DNA of 64,000 nucleotides from positions 1 to 64,000 of the forward strand of contig JAGAJO010000009.1 in NCBI GenBank assembly GCA_017626015.1. Reading direction: 5' to 3'. Source of the DNA: Ruminococcus sp. GTDB taxonomy: Bacteria; Bacillota; Clostridia; Oscillospirales; Ruminococcaceae. Position numbers and translations under genes: made by a program. The first letter of the stretch is position 1, and each line of letters begins with the position of its first letter. Positions 53,132 to 61,398 of the stretch are shown here, in pieces. The notes beneath the pieces were generated by a model, which saw only the letters and a program-made list of their open reading frames with translations, ran no database searches and was not told the DNA's origin.

Positions 53132-53428
53132 ATGATCACAACCAAGCAGCGGGCAGAGCTTAAAAGCATTGCAGCAAAGATGACTCCCGCATTTCAGATA
53201 GGAAAGGGCGGAGTGAACGATGCGCAGACGGCGCAGATTGACGATTACCTCAGGGTCCATGAGATCGTGAAGTTCAAGGTGCTGGACAACTCACTTTACA
53301 CCGCAAGAGAGGCTGCTGAGGAAATTGCAGAAAAGATCGGGGCAGAGGTAGTACAGACCATAGGATCCAAAGCCGTGCTTTACAAAAGGAACGAAAAGGA
53401 TCCGGTCATAAGGTTTAAGGCGAAATAA
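53132..53428 (+). CDS. yhbY: YhbY-family CRM-domain RNA-binding protein
   Basis: A 98-residue protein consisting of one CRM/YhbY domain: it begins TTKQRAELKSIAAKM, has the GxxG loop IGKGGVND and ends VQTIGSKAVLYKRN. It is associated with 50S subunit assembly in bacteria. It starts 3 nt after rdgB and overlaps nadD by one nucleotide. The order yhbY-nadD-yqeK-rsfS is conserved in Bacillus. Confidence 0.95.
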   Translation: MITTKQRAELKSIAAKMTPAFQIGKGGVNDAQTAQIDDYLRVHEIVKFKVLDNSLYTAREAAEEIAEKIGAEVVQTIGSKAVLYKRNEKDPVIRFKAK

Positions 53429-54027
53429 TGAAAATAGGTGTTTTCGGTGGGACCTTCAATCCGGTGCATAACGGTCATATAAGACTTCTGGATCAGGTCA
53501 TAGGATTTGCTGAGCTTGACAGAGCGATAGTGCTTCCGGACAGGATCCCCCCTCATAAATCGGCAGAGGATCTTGCCTCAGGCAGCGACAGGCTGGAAAT
53601 GTGCAGAATGGCTTTTTCGTCCATCAAAAAAGCAGAGATCTCCGATTGGGAGCTTCTGGGTGAGGGAAAAAGCTATTCGGTCATTACGCTGAGACATTTC
53701 CACAGGATATTTCCCGACGACAGACTGTATTTTATTATGGGAAGCGATATGCTTTCAAGCTTTGAACAGTGGTATCGTTATGAGGAAATATTGTCTCTTG
53801 CCGGGATAATATGTATGTCAAGAAGCAGGGAGGATTCCGCAGCAATGGAGTCCTATGCGGAAAGACTGAGAAAAATCGGAGGAGAGGTCATATTGGTCCC
53901 GGTGGAGCCTATGGAAATTTCCTCCTCACAGATAAGGAATATGCTGAAAAAAAATGAGGATTGTACTTGCTATTTGGATAAAAATGTAGTACAATATATA
54001 GTGGAAAATAAATTATATTGCGATTAG
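53428..54027 (+). CDS. nadD: Nicotinate-nucleotide adenylyltransferase
   Basis: A 199-residue enzyme making nicotinate adenine dinucleotide from NaMN and ATP, the step after NadC. The nucleotidyltransferase signature GVFGGTFNPVHNGHI is at the N-terminus, PPHKS near residue 47, FIMGSDML and the C-terminal SSSQIRNML motif. Its start overlaps the yhbY stop (ATAATG). yqeK follows 7 nt later. Confidence 0.96.
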   Translation: MKIGVFGGTFNPVHNGHIRLLDQVIGFAELDRAIVLPDRIPPHKSAEDLASGSDRLEMCRMAFSSIKKAEISDWELLGEGKSYSVITLRHFHRIFPDDRLYFIMGSDMLSSFEQWYRYEEILSLAGIICMSRSREDSAAMESYAERLRKIGGEVILVPVEPMEISSSQIRNMLKKNEDCTCYLDKNVVQYIVENKLYCD

Positions 54028-54033
54028 GACGTA

Positions 54034-54618
54034 GTGAAATTGATCAATAAAAAACTGACAGGAAAATACAAGACATATCTAAAGGAAAATTTGTCAAAAA
54101 AAAGATATAATCATTCGATAAATGTTGCCAATGCGGCGGTACGGCTTGCAAAACGCTACGGCGCAGACGAGGATAAGGCCTATATTGCGGGACTGCTTCA
54201 TGATATTGCAAAGGAAATGCCTTTGGAGGAGCAGCTGGAAATTGTGACAGGATCGCCGCTGGATGTGTGCGAGATCGAAAAGAAAGCTCCCGCACTGTAT
54301 CACGCCGTTGCCGGAGCGGAGCTTATTCAGACACTGTTCAATATCAGTGACAGGGAGATCATTGACGCAGTGCGTTATCACACAGTGGGCTGCAAAAATA
54401 TGACGAAGCTCAGTCAGGTGATCTATCTTGCCGATCTGATCTCTGAGGACAGGGATTATAAGGATGTCAATAAAATGCGCAAGTACGCTGAAAAAAGTCT
54501 TGAAAGAGCAATGTGCGAGGCTTTTCGTTTTTCCGTAAAGGATTCTGCGGAAAAAGGAAACAGTATTCCAGTTTCGACTCTTGAGGCTTACAACGATTTT
54601 ATAATATATAAAAAGTAA
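54034..54618 (+). CDS. yqeK: YqeK-like HD-domain hydrolase (diadenosine tetraphosphatase family)
   Basis: A 194-residue HD-domain protein. The metal motif is visible as H44-type residue in RYNHSINVANAA, then LLHDIAKEM, with further His in YHAVAGAE and VRYHTVGCKNM. YqeK-type enzymes split Ap4A symmetrically into two ADP. Start is GTG 54034 with AGGA just upstream; a TTG at 54040 is an alternative. Part of nadD-yqeK-rsfS. Confidence 0.93.
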   Translation: MKLINKKLTGKYKTYLKENLSKKRYNHSINVANAAVRLAKRYGADEDKAYIAGLLHDIAKEMPLEEQLEIVTGSPLDVCEIEKKAPALYHAVAGAELIQTLFNISDREIIDAVRYHTVGCKNMTKLSQVIYLADLISEDRDYKDVNKMRKYAEKSLERAMCEAFRFSVKDSAEKGNSIPVSTLEAYNDFIIYKK

Positions 54619-54629
54619 AGGAGAATTTT

Positions 54630-55004
54630 ATGGCTGAAATAACAACTCAGGAAAAGCTTAAAACCATTGTCAAGGCGCTTGATTCCAAAAGAGGCGAGGA
54701 TATCCAGATAATCGGGATAGGCGATCTTACAATTGTTGCGGACTATTTTGTCATCGCCAACGGCGGTTCCACCACTCAGACAAAGGCGCTTGCCGAGGAG
54801 ACGGAGTTTAAAATGTCGCAGCTCGGAATAGAGCCCATACGTACTGAGGGTTATCAGGGGCAGACATGGATAGTTCTGGATTACGGCGATATAGTAGTGC
54901 ACGTTTTTTATAAGGAAACCAGAAGCTATTATAATCTTGAAAGGCTGTGGTCGGACGGCAAGCCTGTTGACATAACGGAATTTCTTGATAAGGGAAACGA
55001 CTGA
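54630..55004 (+). CDS. rsfS: Ribosome silencing factor
   Basis: A 124-residue RsfS/Iojap-family protein that binds L14 and blocks subunit joining under starvation. Typical segments: IVKALDSKRGEDI, VADYFVIANG, and the conserved GYQGQTWIVLDYGDIVVHVF stretch near the C-terminus, followed by YNLERLW. AAAGGAG lies upstream. Last recognisable gene of the nadD cluster. Confidence 0.96.
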   Translation: MAEITTQEKLKTIVKALDSKRGEDIQIIGIGDLTIVADYFVIANGGSTTQTKALAEETEFKMSQLGIEPIRTEGYQGQTWIVLDYGDIVVHVFYKETRSYYNLERLWSDGKPVDITEFLDKGND

Positions 55005-55025
55005 TAAAGATCGGAGGACGTAATA

Positions 55026-55355
55026 ATGGGACATTCTGTAAACGGCAGGAATCTTGTTGCTATGATCGGCGGCTGGATGATCATAAAGGGAATAGTTAAT
55101 CTGGTGATCGGTTTCAGCTTTGAAAACATCATAACGCTTCTCGTATCTGTCGGACTGGCTTATCTTATGCTTGCAAAAAAGCCTTATATGAATTATATCA
55201 CTGCAATACTATTGGCAGCCGTTGTCCTTGCGCATATCTGGGGGAATATCAAGTCCGGCGCAGTGCTGTATATTATCGAAGCGATCGTAGACGCAGTATG
55301 CGTTTGGCAGCTTGTCACCAACAAAGATATAAAGGAGCATTTCGGACAGAACTAA
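55026..55355 (+). CDS. Small unrecognised membrane protein
   Basis: A 109-residue protein with three or four hydrophobic helices (GGWMIIKGIVNLVIGF, ITLLVSVGLAYLML, YITAILLAAVVLAHIW, VLYIIEAIVDAVCVWQL). GGAGG precedes its ATG, and it follows rsfS by 21 nt, so it may be co-transcribed. I do not recognise a family or function. Confidence 0.6.
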   Translation: MGHSVNGRNLVAMIGGWMIIKGIVNLVIGFSFENIITLLVSVGLAYLMLAKKPYMNYITAILLAAVVLAHIWGNIKSGAVLYIIEAIVDAVCVWQLVTNKDIKEHFGQN

Positions 55356-55443
55356 AATGTTGATTCATGAGAAAATGTAATGCAGAACGTTCTGAAAGAA
55401 AGAGATCACCGCTTAGAAATAATGTGCTTTGTGAGGTGCCGCT

Positions 55444-55935
55444 TTGAAAAGTGACGAGATCAGATATACAGATATCGAGACCCATGCGGATAAGATAAAA
55501 AGCGGCGGACGATCGGTGATGATCGTAGGACTGGTGCTGACGATCGGTAATGTTGTGACAATTGCTTTCAAAAGCAGACTGTTTGATTTTACTGCGGTTG
55601 TTGCAGCACTGTGCGGTATCGCAATGATCTTCAGATCACGTCACTGCCGGAAGCTGCTTGCTGCGAATATAATTATCAGCGGACTCCCTGCGCTGATAAT
55701 GCTTATCAAGAATTTTATAGATACCCTCAGTCAATTGCAGATCAATACGGAGGCTTCTCTCAGCGGCTTGGCATGGCTGGTTTCAGCCGTCGTTTCTTTC
55801 TTTGAATATTTATTTGTATGTATCGCACCTTCGCTTGTGACTGCCGGCGTATATGCGTTTATGCAGGTATGGGCGTATATAATAATTTTTGAAACTGCGG
55901 ACGTTAAAGCATATATTGAAAGCAAAAAAGTTTAA
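55444..55935 (+). CDS. Unrecognised membrane protein upstream of leuS
   Basis: A 163-residue protein with a short charged N-terminus (including DEIRYTDIETHADK) and about four hydrophobic segments (SVMIVGLVLTIGNVVTI, LFDFTAVVAALCGIAMIF, LLAANIIISGLPALIML and a C-terminal pair around AWLVSAVVSFFEYLFVCIA). Starts with TTG 55444 after GAGGTG. leuS follows 20 nt later. Function is unknown. Confidence 0.55.
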   Translation: MKSDEIRYTDIETHADKIKSGGRSVMIVGLVLTIGNVVTIAFKSRLFDFTAVVAALCGIAMIFRSRHCRKLLAANIIISGLPALIMLIKNFIDTLSQLQINTEASLSGLAWLVSAVVSFFEYLFVCIAPSLVTAGVYAFMQVWAYIIIFETADVKAYIESKKV

Positions 55936-55955
55936 TAAATAAAGGAATGGTAAAA

Positions 55956-58394
55956 ATGAAGAATTACGATTATTCCGCTATTGAATCGAAATGGCAGAAG
56001 TATTGGGAGGAACACGGAACATTCAAGACCGATGTCTGGGACTTTTCAAAGCCTAAATTCTATGCTCTTGATATGTTTCCATATCCTTCGGGAGTAGGTC
56101 TCCATGCAGGTCATCCGGAGGGCTATACAGCTACGGATATAGTTTCAAGAATGAAAAGAATGCAGGGTTATAACGTCCTTCATCCTATGGGCTATGACTC
56201 CTTCGGCCTCCCTGCCGAGCAGTACGCCGTAACTACTGGTAATCATCCCAACGGCTTCACACAGGAAAATATAAAGACATTCTCAAAGCAGCTTAAGGAG
56301 CTTGGCTTTGATTACGACTGGAGCAAAATGATAGCAACAAGCGATCCAAAGTTCTATAAGTGGACCCAGTGGATATTCAAGCAGCTCTACCTTGACGGCT
56401 ATGCTCAGTATATAGATATGCCTGTAAACTGGTGCGAGGCGCTGGGTACGGTGCTTTCAAACGACGAGGTTGTTGACGGAAAATCTGAGAGAGGCGGATA
56501 CCCTGTTGTAAGAAAGAATATGAAGCAGTGGGTCATCAATCAGCCTGCTTTTGCCGAAGAACTTCTGGAGGGGCTTGACGAGATCGACTGGCCGGAATCC
56601 ACAAAGCTTATGCAGAAAAACTGGATAGGAAAGTCCACGGGCGTTGAGGTCAAATTCCGGATCGTCGGCGGGGGAGAATTTTCTATATTTACTACCTGCA
56701 TAGAGACCATCTACGGCATTACCTTTATGGTTCTTGCTCCCGACGGAGAAATCGTAAAACAGCTTATGCCCCGTATACAGAATACTGACGAGGTTCAGGC
56801 GTATATAGACGAAACGCTGAAAAAGAACGATATGGACAGGACCGAGCTTAATAAAACAAAGTCGGGCTGCGAGCTTAAGGGCGTGACCTGCATTAACCCC
56901 GTAAACGGCAAGGAAGTCAGAATGTTTATAGGCGATTTCGTTCTTGCAAGCTACGGTACAGGCGCAGTTATGGCTGTTCCTTCACATGACCAGAGAGATT
57001 TTGAATATGCTGTGGCGCATAATATAGACATGATCCAGGTCATTGACGGAGACGAGAAGTTAGGTCATGTCGACGTTTCCGAAAGGGCGTTTGAAAAGGG
57101 CGATTACTTAGGCAAGGGATACAGACTGGTAAATTCAGAAGAATTTACCGGACTTACCGTTGAGGAGGCTAAAGAAGCTATCACCTCGAAGCTGGAAAAT
57201 ATGGGCGTTGCCAAGAGGACCGTAAACTATCATTTCAGAGAATGGATATTTGCTAGACAGCGTTACTGGGGCGAGCCTGTGCCTGTTGTTCACGGTGACG
57301 ACGGAAAAATATATCCGCTTGCTGACGATGAGCTTCCGCTTGTTCTTCCAGAGCTTGAAAATTACAAGGGTGAAAACGGAAAAGCTCCCCTTGAAAATGC
57401 AGTTGAATGGAAAAACTACGATAAAAACGGTATCAAAGGCAAAAGAGAGACATCTACAATGCCCGGATCGGCAGGTTCCAGCTGGTATTATCTGAGATAT
57501 ATCGATCCCGATAACGATGATGAATTTGCAAATCAGGAGCTTTTGAAGCATTGGATGCCTGTTGACCTTTATATCGGAGGTCCCGAGCATGCGGTAGGTC
57601 ATCTTATGTATTCAAGAATATGGAACAGATATCTCTATAATAAGGGTCTTGTTCCCACTAAGGAGCCTTTCAAAAAGCTTGTACATCAGGGCATGATCTT
57701 AGGCTCAAACGGAATTAAAATGGGCAAGCGTTTTCCTGAATATGTTGTAAATCCAAGCGACATCGTACGGGATTACGGCGCTGACACGCTCCGCCTTTAT
57801 GAAATGTTTATGGGTCCTCTTGAGGTTTCAAAGCCATGGAGCAATCAGGGCGTTGAGGGCGCAAAGAGATTTCTTAACCGTGTCTGGGCATTCTTTACCG
57901 ATGAGAAAAACCTCACCGATTCACCTGTTCCCGAGCTTGAAAAGGTTTATCACAGAACCGTTAAAAAGGTTACCGATGACTTTGAAAAGCTTGCATTCAA
58001 CACCGCTATATCTCAGATGATGATCTTCGTGAATGCGGTGTATAAGGAGGGCAAATGTCCCAAGGATTATGCCGAGGGTCTTATCAAAATGCTCTCATGT
58101 ATCTGTCCTCATATCGGAGAGGAGATCTGGAGCATACTCGGTCATAACGATACGATCGCATATGAGAAGTGGCCCGAGTATGACGACAGCAAGACAGTTG
58201 ACGAAGCAGTTGAGATAGTGGTTCAGATGAACGGCAGGATCAAATCAAGAATAACCATACCCGTTGGTGCCGATAAGGACAGCGTGCTGGCACAGGCTAA
58301 AGAAGATAAGGATATGGCGGCAGCTATGGCGGGTAAAACGATCGTCAAGGAGATCTATGTTCCTAACAAGCTTGTAAATATTGTTGTTAAATGA
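55956..58394 (+). CDS. leuS: Leucyl-tRNA synthetase
   Basis: An 812-residue class I synthetase with the editing CP1 domain. HIGH-type motif: FPYPSGVGLHAGHPEG near residue 45; editing-domain region CIETIYGITFMV; second signature GSNGIKMGKRFPEYVVNP, where most bacterial LeuRS have KMSKS. The C-terminal anticodon domain ends NKLVNIVVK. ATG 55956 has AAAGGA at a 9-nt spacing; the ATG at 55947 abuts that site. No T-box leader is visible in the 20-nt gap upstream. Confidence 0.96.
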   Translation: MKNYDYSAIESKWQKYWEEHGTFKTDVWDFSKPKFYALDMFPYPSGVGLHAGHPEGYTATDIVSRMKRMQGYNVLHPMGYDSFGLPAEQYAVTTGNHPNGFTQENIKTFSKQLKELGFDYDWSKMIATSDPKFYKWTQWIFKQLYLDGYAQYIDMPVNWCEALGTVLSNDEVVDGKSERGGYPVVRKNMKQWVINQPAFAEELLEGLDEIDWPESTKLMQKNWIGKSTGVEVKFRIVGGGEFSIFTTCIETIYGITFMVLAPDGEIVKQLMPRIQNTDEVQAYIDETLKKNDMDRTELNKTKSGCELKGVTCINPVNGKEVRMFIGDFVLASYGTGAVMAVPSHDQRDFEYAVAHNIDMIQVIDGDEKLGHVDVSERAFEKGDYLGKGYRLVNSEEFTGLTVEEAKEAITSKLENMGVAKRTVNYHFREWIFARQRYWGEPVPVVHGDDGKIYPLADDELPLVLPELENYKGENGKAPLENAVEWKNYDKNGIKGKRETSTMPGSAGSSWYYLRYIDPDNDDEFANQELLKHWMPVDLYIGGPEHAVGHLMYSRIWNRYLYNKGLVPTKEPFKKLVHQGMILGSNGIKMGKRFPEYVVNPSDIVRDYGADTLRLYEMFMGPLEVSKPWSNQGVEGAKRFLNRVWAFFTDEKNLTDSPVPELEKVYHRTVKKVTDDFEKLAFNTAISQMMIFVNAVYKEGKCPKDYAEGLIKMLSCICPHIGEEIWSILGHNDTIAYEKWPEYDDSKTVDEAVEIVVQMNGRIKSRITIPVGADKDSVLAQAKEDKDMAAAMAGKTIVKEIYVPNKLVNIVVK

Positions 58395-58438
58395 TCCCGG
58401 GATTTTTAAAAAAAGTTATGAAAAATGATGAAAACCTA

Positions 58439-58467
58439 TTGACTTTCAGCACAAAATGTTGTATAAT
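58439..58467 (+). promoter_or_regulatory. rpsU promoter
   Basis: TTGACT (58439-58444), 17-nt spacer and TATAAT (58462-58467). Transcription would start near 58474, leaving a ~170-nt leader before rpsU. Confidence 0.85.
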
Positions 58468-58473
58468 AAAATT

Positions 58474-58643
58474 TGTAATTACGTTAGCAGTTAATATTCC
58501 GTAAATTGCAGACAGAGAGCCGGAATTTGGCGTAGGACGTTGATCGTTCAGTTTGCATTTGCAGACACCTTCACTATCACCGTGCATTTTCGGATCGGCT
58601 AATGAGTTACCTCTGTCATAGGTGGCAAAGGGAGGGAATAATT
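58474..58643 (+). promoter_or_regulatory. Long, structured 5' leader of rpsU
   Basis: The leader is long for a 57-codon gene. It can form ATTCCG (58496-58501) / CGGAAT (58521-58526) and ACCT (58609-58612) / AGGT (58620-58623) stems, the second just upstream of the GGAGGG ribosome binding site. TTGCAGACA is repeated at 58506-58514 and 58559-58567. This could be an autoregulatory site for S21, but no known leader family is recognised. Confidence 0.4.
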
Positions 58644-58817
58644 TTGGCAGAAATTCGTGTTGGTAAAAACGAAACTTTGGATACCGCTCTTAAGCGTTTT
58701 AAGAGATCATGCGCCAGAGACGGCGTTATTGCTGAGGTTCGTAAGAGAGAACACTACGAAAAGCCTTCGGTAAAGCGCAAGAAGAAGTCCGAAGCTGCTC
58801 GTAAGCGTAAATATTAA
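58644..58817 (+). CDS. rpsU: 30S ribosomal protein S21
   Basis: A 57-residue basic protein: [20 protein letters not shown], then [20 protein letters not shown] and a Lys/Arg-rich tail. It helps 16S rRNA-mRNA pairing at initiation. It begins with TTG 58644, 8 nt after GGAGGG, since the conserved protein starts AEIRV. A terminator lies 14 nt after the stop, and a DIP1984-family gene follows it. Confidence 0.96.
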   Translation: MAEIRVGKNETLDTALKRFKRSCARDGVIAEVRKREHYEKPSVKRKKKSEAARKRKY

Positions 58818-58830
58818 TAGCAGTTTAAAG

Positions 58831-58860
58831 GCGGACATTGTTATGTCCGCTTTTTGTTTT
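58831..58860 (+). terminator. Intrinsic terminator after rpsU
   Basis: GCGGACAT (58831-58838) pairs with 58843-58850 around a TGTT loop, followed by T5GTTTT. The next gene's ribosome binding site begins a few bases later, so read-through could still supply it. Confidence 0.88.
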
Positions 58861-58877
58861 ATATGGAGGTGACAGAT

Positions 58878-59339
58878 ATGAAACTGGCAGAGGCATTGAA
58901 TTTAAGAGCTGATCTACAGCGGCGAATTGAACAGTTAAGAAAAAGACTTATCAACAACGCTAAGGTGCAGGAGGGTGACAATCCCTCGGAAAAGCCGGAA
59001 GAATTGCTTGCGGAGCTTGAAAGCTGCTGCGGTCAGTTAAATGATTTGATATTAAGGATCAATATTACCAATGCAAGATCCGAAAACAGTGACGGAAAAA
59101 CTATCACGGAGATTATTTCCTATAAGGATACGCTTATGCTGAAGCTGGGCGTTTACAGGGATTTTCTGGACAACGCCAGCAAAAAGCTTGATAGGTACAC
59201 TCAAAGAGAAATTAAGATCGTTTCTACTGTAAATGTCAGAGAAATGCAAAAACAGGTTGACGAAATGGCTAAGCAGTTGAGAGAAACAGACAGCTTGCTC
59301 CAGCAAATGAACTGGAATACTGATTTGATGGAAATTTAA
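58878..59339 (+). CDS. DIP1984-family coiled-coil protein
   Basis: A 153-residue, mostly alpha-helical cytoplasmic protein of the DIP1984 family. Recognisable parts are MKLAEALNLRADLQRRIEQL, the NARSEN-like TNARSENSDG turn after residue 65, and a C-terminal QMNWNTDLME. The fold is a helical bundle with predicted coiled coils; no function is established. I start it at ATG 58878, with GGAGGTGAC 5 nt upstream, rather than an in-frame ATG at 58854 inside the preceding terminator. Confidence 0.8.
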   Translation: MKLAEALNLRADLQRRIEQLRKRLINNAKVQEGDNPSEKPEELLAELESCCGQLNDLILRINITNARSENSDGKTITEIISYKDTLMLKLGVYRDFLDNASKKLDRYTQREIKIVSTVNVREMQKQVDEMAKQLRETDSLLQQMNWNTDLMEI

Positions 59340-59343
59340 ATTT

Positions 59344-59444
59344 TTTGGAGTAGCTTAATCAGGGCGAGCATATCTCGGCGGCTGAGAATGAGCCGTGCTA
59401 GGTAGCGTCAGGAGCGGCGCCGGGGTTCAATTCCTCGTTTAATG
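59344..59444 (+). ncRNA. tRNA-like structured element of unknown function
   Basis: The 276-bp gap 59340-59615 has a block that looks partly like a tRNA. A T-arm is exact: stem CGGGG (59421-59425) / CCTCG (59433-59437) with the 7-nt loop TTCAATT. A D-arm-like unit is TA then GCTT (59353-59356) / GAGC (59366-59369) with a GG-containing loop. Between them (59370-59420) is a 51-nt GC-rich region with a CGGCT/AGCCG hairpin instead of a normal anticodon arm. No 7-bp acceptor stem and no CCA are found. It could be a degraded tRNA, a tRNA-derived integration scar, or a new leader RNA for the downstream peptidase gene. Confidence 0.35.
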
Positions 59445-59615
59445 TTATGCTCATAATTTTTACAAGCGCAAGATTACCATGAAATGTTAAAACCGTTGTG
59501 CTGACTGTTTAAGCGAGGGCGGGCTGCGGGGATTTTAGTCATTTACATAATGTGTTAATTTATATTTAATATAACTCGGAATTTGCATGTTAATACATAC
59601 AAAGGAGTATGCTTC

Positions 59616-61337
59616 ATGAAAACTTTTTTAGGCTCACTTTATCATTTGTTCGTAACAGCAAATAAAACGCATATCGTATGGTGTGGAGCAATTATTCTGA
59701 TCATGCTGATACTGGCAATCCTGCACCATTTCTGGAAGAACGATACCAAGAAGATCCGTCTATGGCGTTTGCTTTGCCTGATACCGCTTCTGGCAGCTGC
59801 CGCTCATGCTTTGATATATATATGGGGAATTCCGGCGTTTGCGGTTGATTACATACCACTATATCTGATCGCTGCGTTTGCATTGATCCCTATTCCGTTT
59901 GCGAAGCGAAAAATCGGGTATAGGATTACAGCGGCGCTCACGGGCGTAGTATCTGTTATGTGTGGATTGTATTTCTGTGCAACATCTCCCAATAGCTTTA
60001 ACCATACACGGGAAAGCTATACCGATTCCTTTCATTCAATGGTACAGGATATGGATAAGACCTACATTCTGAAGGAATGGAAGGAAGTCGATTTTACTGC
60101 ACTTGAAGAAAAGTATATGCACATTGTGCAGGAGGCGGAGAAAGAGCAGGATCCTATGAAATTTGCAGATGCAGTTCGTATGTTCTGCAATGAGCTGCAT
60201 GACGGTCATGTCAGCATGAGTGTTCATTTAGAATATAACCAAACAGAACATCGTTCTGCAATTCAGCGTCATGAATATGGTCTTGCCATGGTGCACCTTG
60301 ATAATAATGATGTGATCGCAGTATGTACTGCCGCTGAGGTCAATGCTCTCGGCATTGAAGACGGAACGGTCATTACGAAATGGAACGGAAAGCCCGTTCT
60401 GCAGGCTGCAACAGAAGATGTCATGGATCACGGAATGCCTGTAAAGTCTAACGATGAACGTATTGCTGCTATGGTTCTTTCTGGTATCGGCGGTGAAACG
60501 GTCGATGTATCTTTTCTCGACAAGTCGGGCAAGGAGCAGACTGTCACCCTTTCAGATCTTGGTGAAATGCACACCTTTACGGAAGCCGACAGCGCATTTT
60601 CTCATGTGCCGATCGACGAAACAGAGGAGGACAGCAATTTCAGCACAAAAATGCTCAACGAAAAGTGCGGCTATCTCAGACTGTCTTCTTGTGAATCGGG
60701 CAGCGTACTGCGTGATAATCTCGCCTATCTTAGCGGTGATCACAAATGGGCAAGAGAAATGTTCCGTGAAAAGCTTCGTGATCTCAAGGCTCAGGGTATG
60801 GAATATCTGGTCGTTGATCTCAGAAACAATGGAGGTGGTTTTGACGAGATCGGTTGTGCGCTATGCGATCTGCTGACCGATAAGGATTGGTATGGTCAGG
60901 GACTTGGGATTCGCAAAAACGGACAGTACAAATGTGTTTCAGATCACGGTATCCACGGCGACGGTGAATTTGCAGATCTGCAGGTAGTCGCACTTACAAA
61001 TTACAACTGTGCCAGTGCAGGCGACGGTGCTTCATTGTATCTTTCCAGGCTGCCGAATGTTACTGTCGCCGGTATTACTGACCCCAACGGCTGTAATCAG
61101 GAGACGGGCGGACAGTGCGCACTTTCTGACGGTCTGATACGTGTCTATTTTCCTGTGGGGCTTGTCCTGGACGAAAACGGAGATCCGAATATAGACACCC
61201 GTGCCGACCGTATCAGCCGAAATCCGGTGGAAGTGCGTATCCCTCTGGACTACGAGGCAGCAATGAAAATGTTCCGTGATAAGGAAGATCATGAGCTTGA
61301 CTGGGCGGTAAGGTATCTGGAGGATCAGGCAGGATAA
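59616..61337 (+). CDS. Membrane-anchored S41-family (tail-specific protease-like) peptidase
   Basis: A 573-residue protein with about four N-terminal membrane helices (residues ~15-135) followed by an extracytoplasmic S41-type domain. A PDZ-like region lies around residues 230-300 (AEVNALGIEDGTVITKWNGK). The protease core shows VVDLRNNGGGFDE and the Ser467 motif NCASAGDGAS, where the family normally has SASAGE. Substrate unknown. I start it at ATG 59616 with AAAGGAG 8 nt upstream. Its upstream gap carries a tRNA-like structure. Confidence 0.82.
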   Translation: MKTFLGSLYHLFVTANKTHIVWCGAIILIMLILAILHHFWKNDTKKIRLWRLLCLIPLLAAAAHALIYIWGIPAFAVDYIPLYLIAAFALIPIPFAKRKIGYRITAALTGVVSVMCGLYFCATSPNSFNHTRESYTDSFHSMVQDMDKTYILKEWKEVDFTALEEKYMHIVQEAEKEQDPMKFADAVRMFCNELHDGHVSMSVHLEYNQTEHRSAIQRHEYGLAMVHLDNNDVIAVCTAAEVNALGIEDGTVITKWNGKPVLQAATEDVMDHGMPVKSNDERIAAMVLSGIGGETVDVSFLDKSGKEQTVTLSDLGEMHTFTEADSAFSHVPIDETEEDSNFSTKMLNEKCGYLRLSSCESGSVLRDNLAYLSGDHKWAREMFREKLRDLKAQGMEYLVVDLRNNGGGFDEIGCALCDLLTDKDWYGQGLGIRKNGQYKCVSDHGIHGDGEFADLQVVALTNYNCASAGDGASLYLSRLPNVTVAGITDPNGCNQETGGQCALSDGLIRVYFPVGLVLDENGDPNIDTRADRISRNPVEVRIPLDYEAAMKMFRDKEDHELDWAVRYLEDQAG

Positions 61338-61398
61338 AATAATGGAGTCCGCAAAGTATGATCTATCTAGTTAATAAAAATTTATTCAGGAGAAATTT

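Noticed and set aside
55936-55955. T-box upstream of leuS
   Set aside because: Only 20 nt separate the preceding gene and leuS, and no AGGGTGG-type T-box sequence is present.
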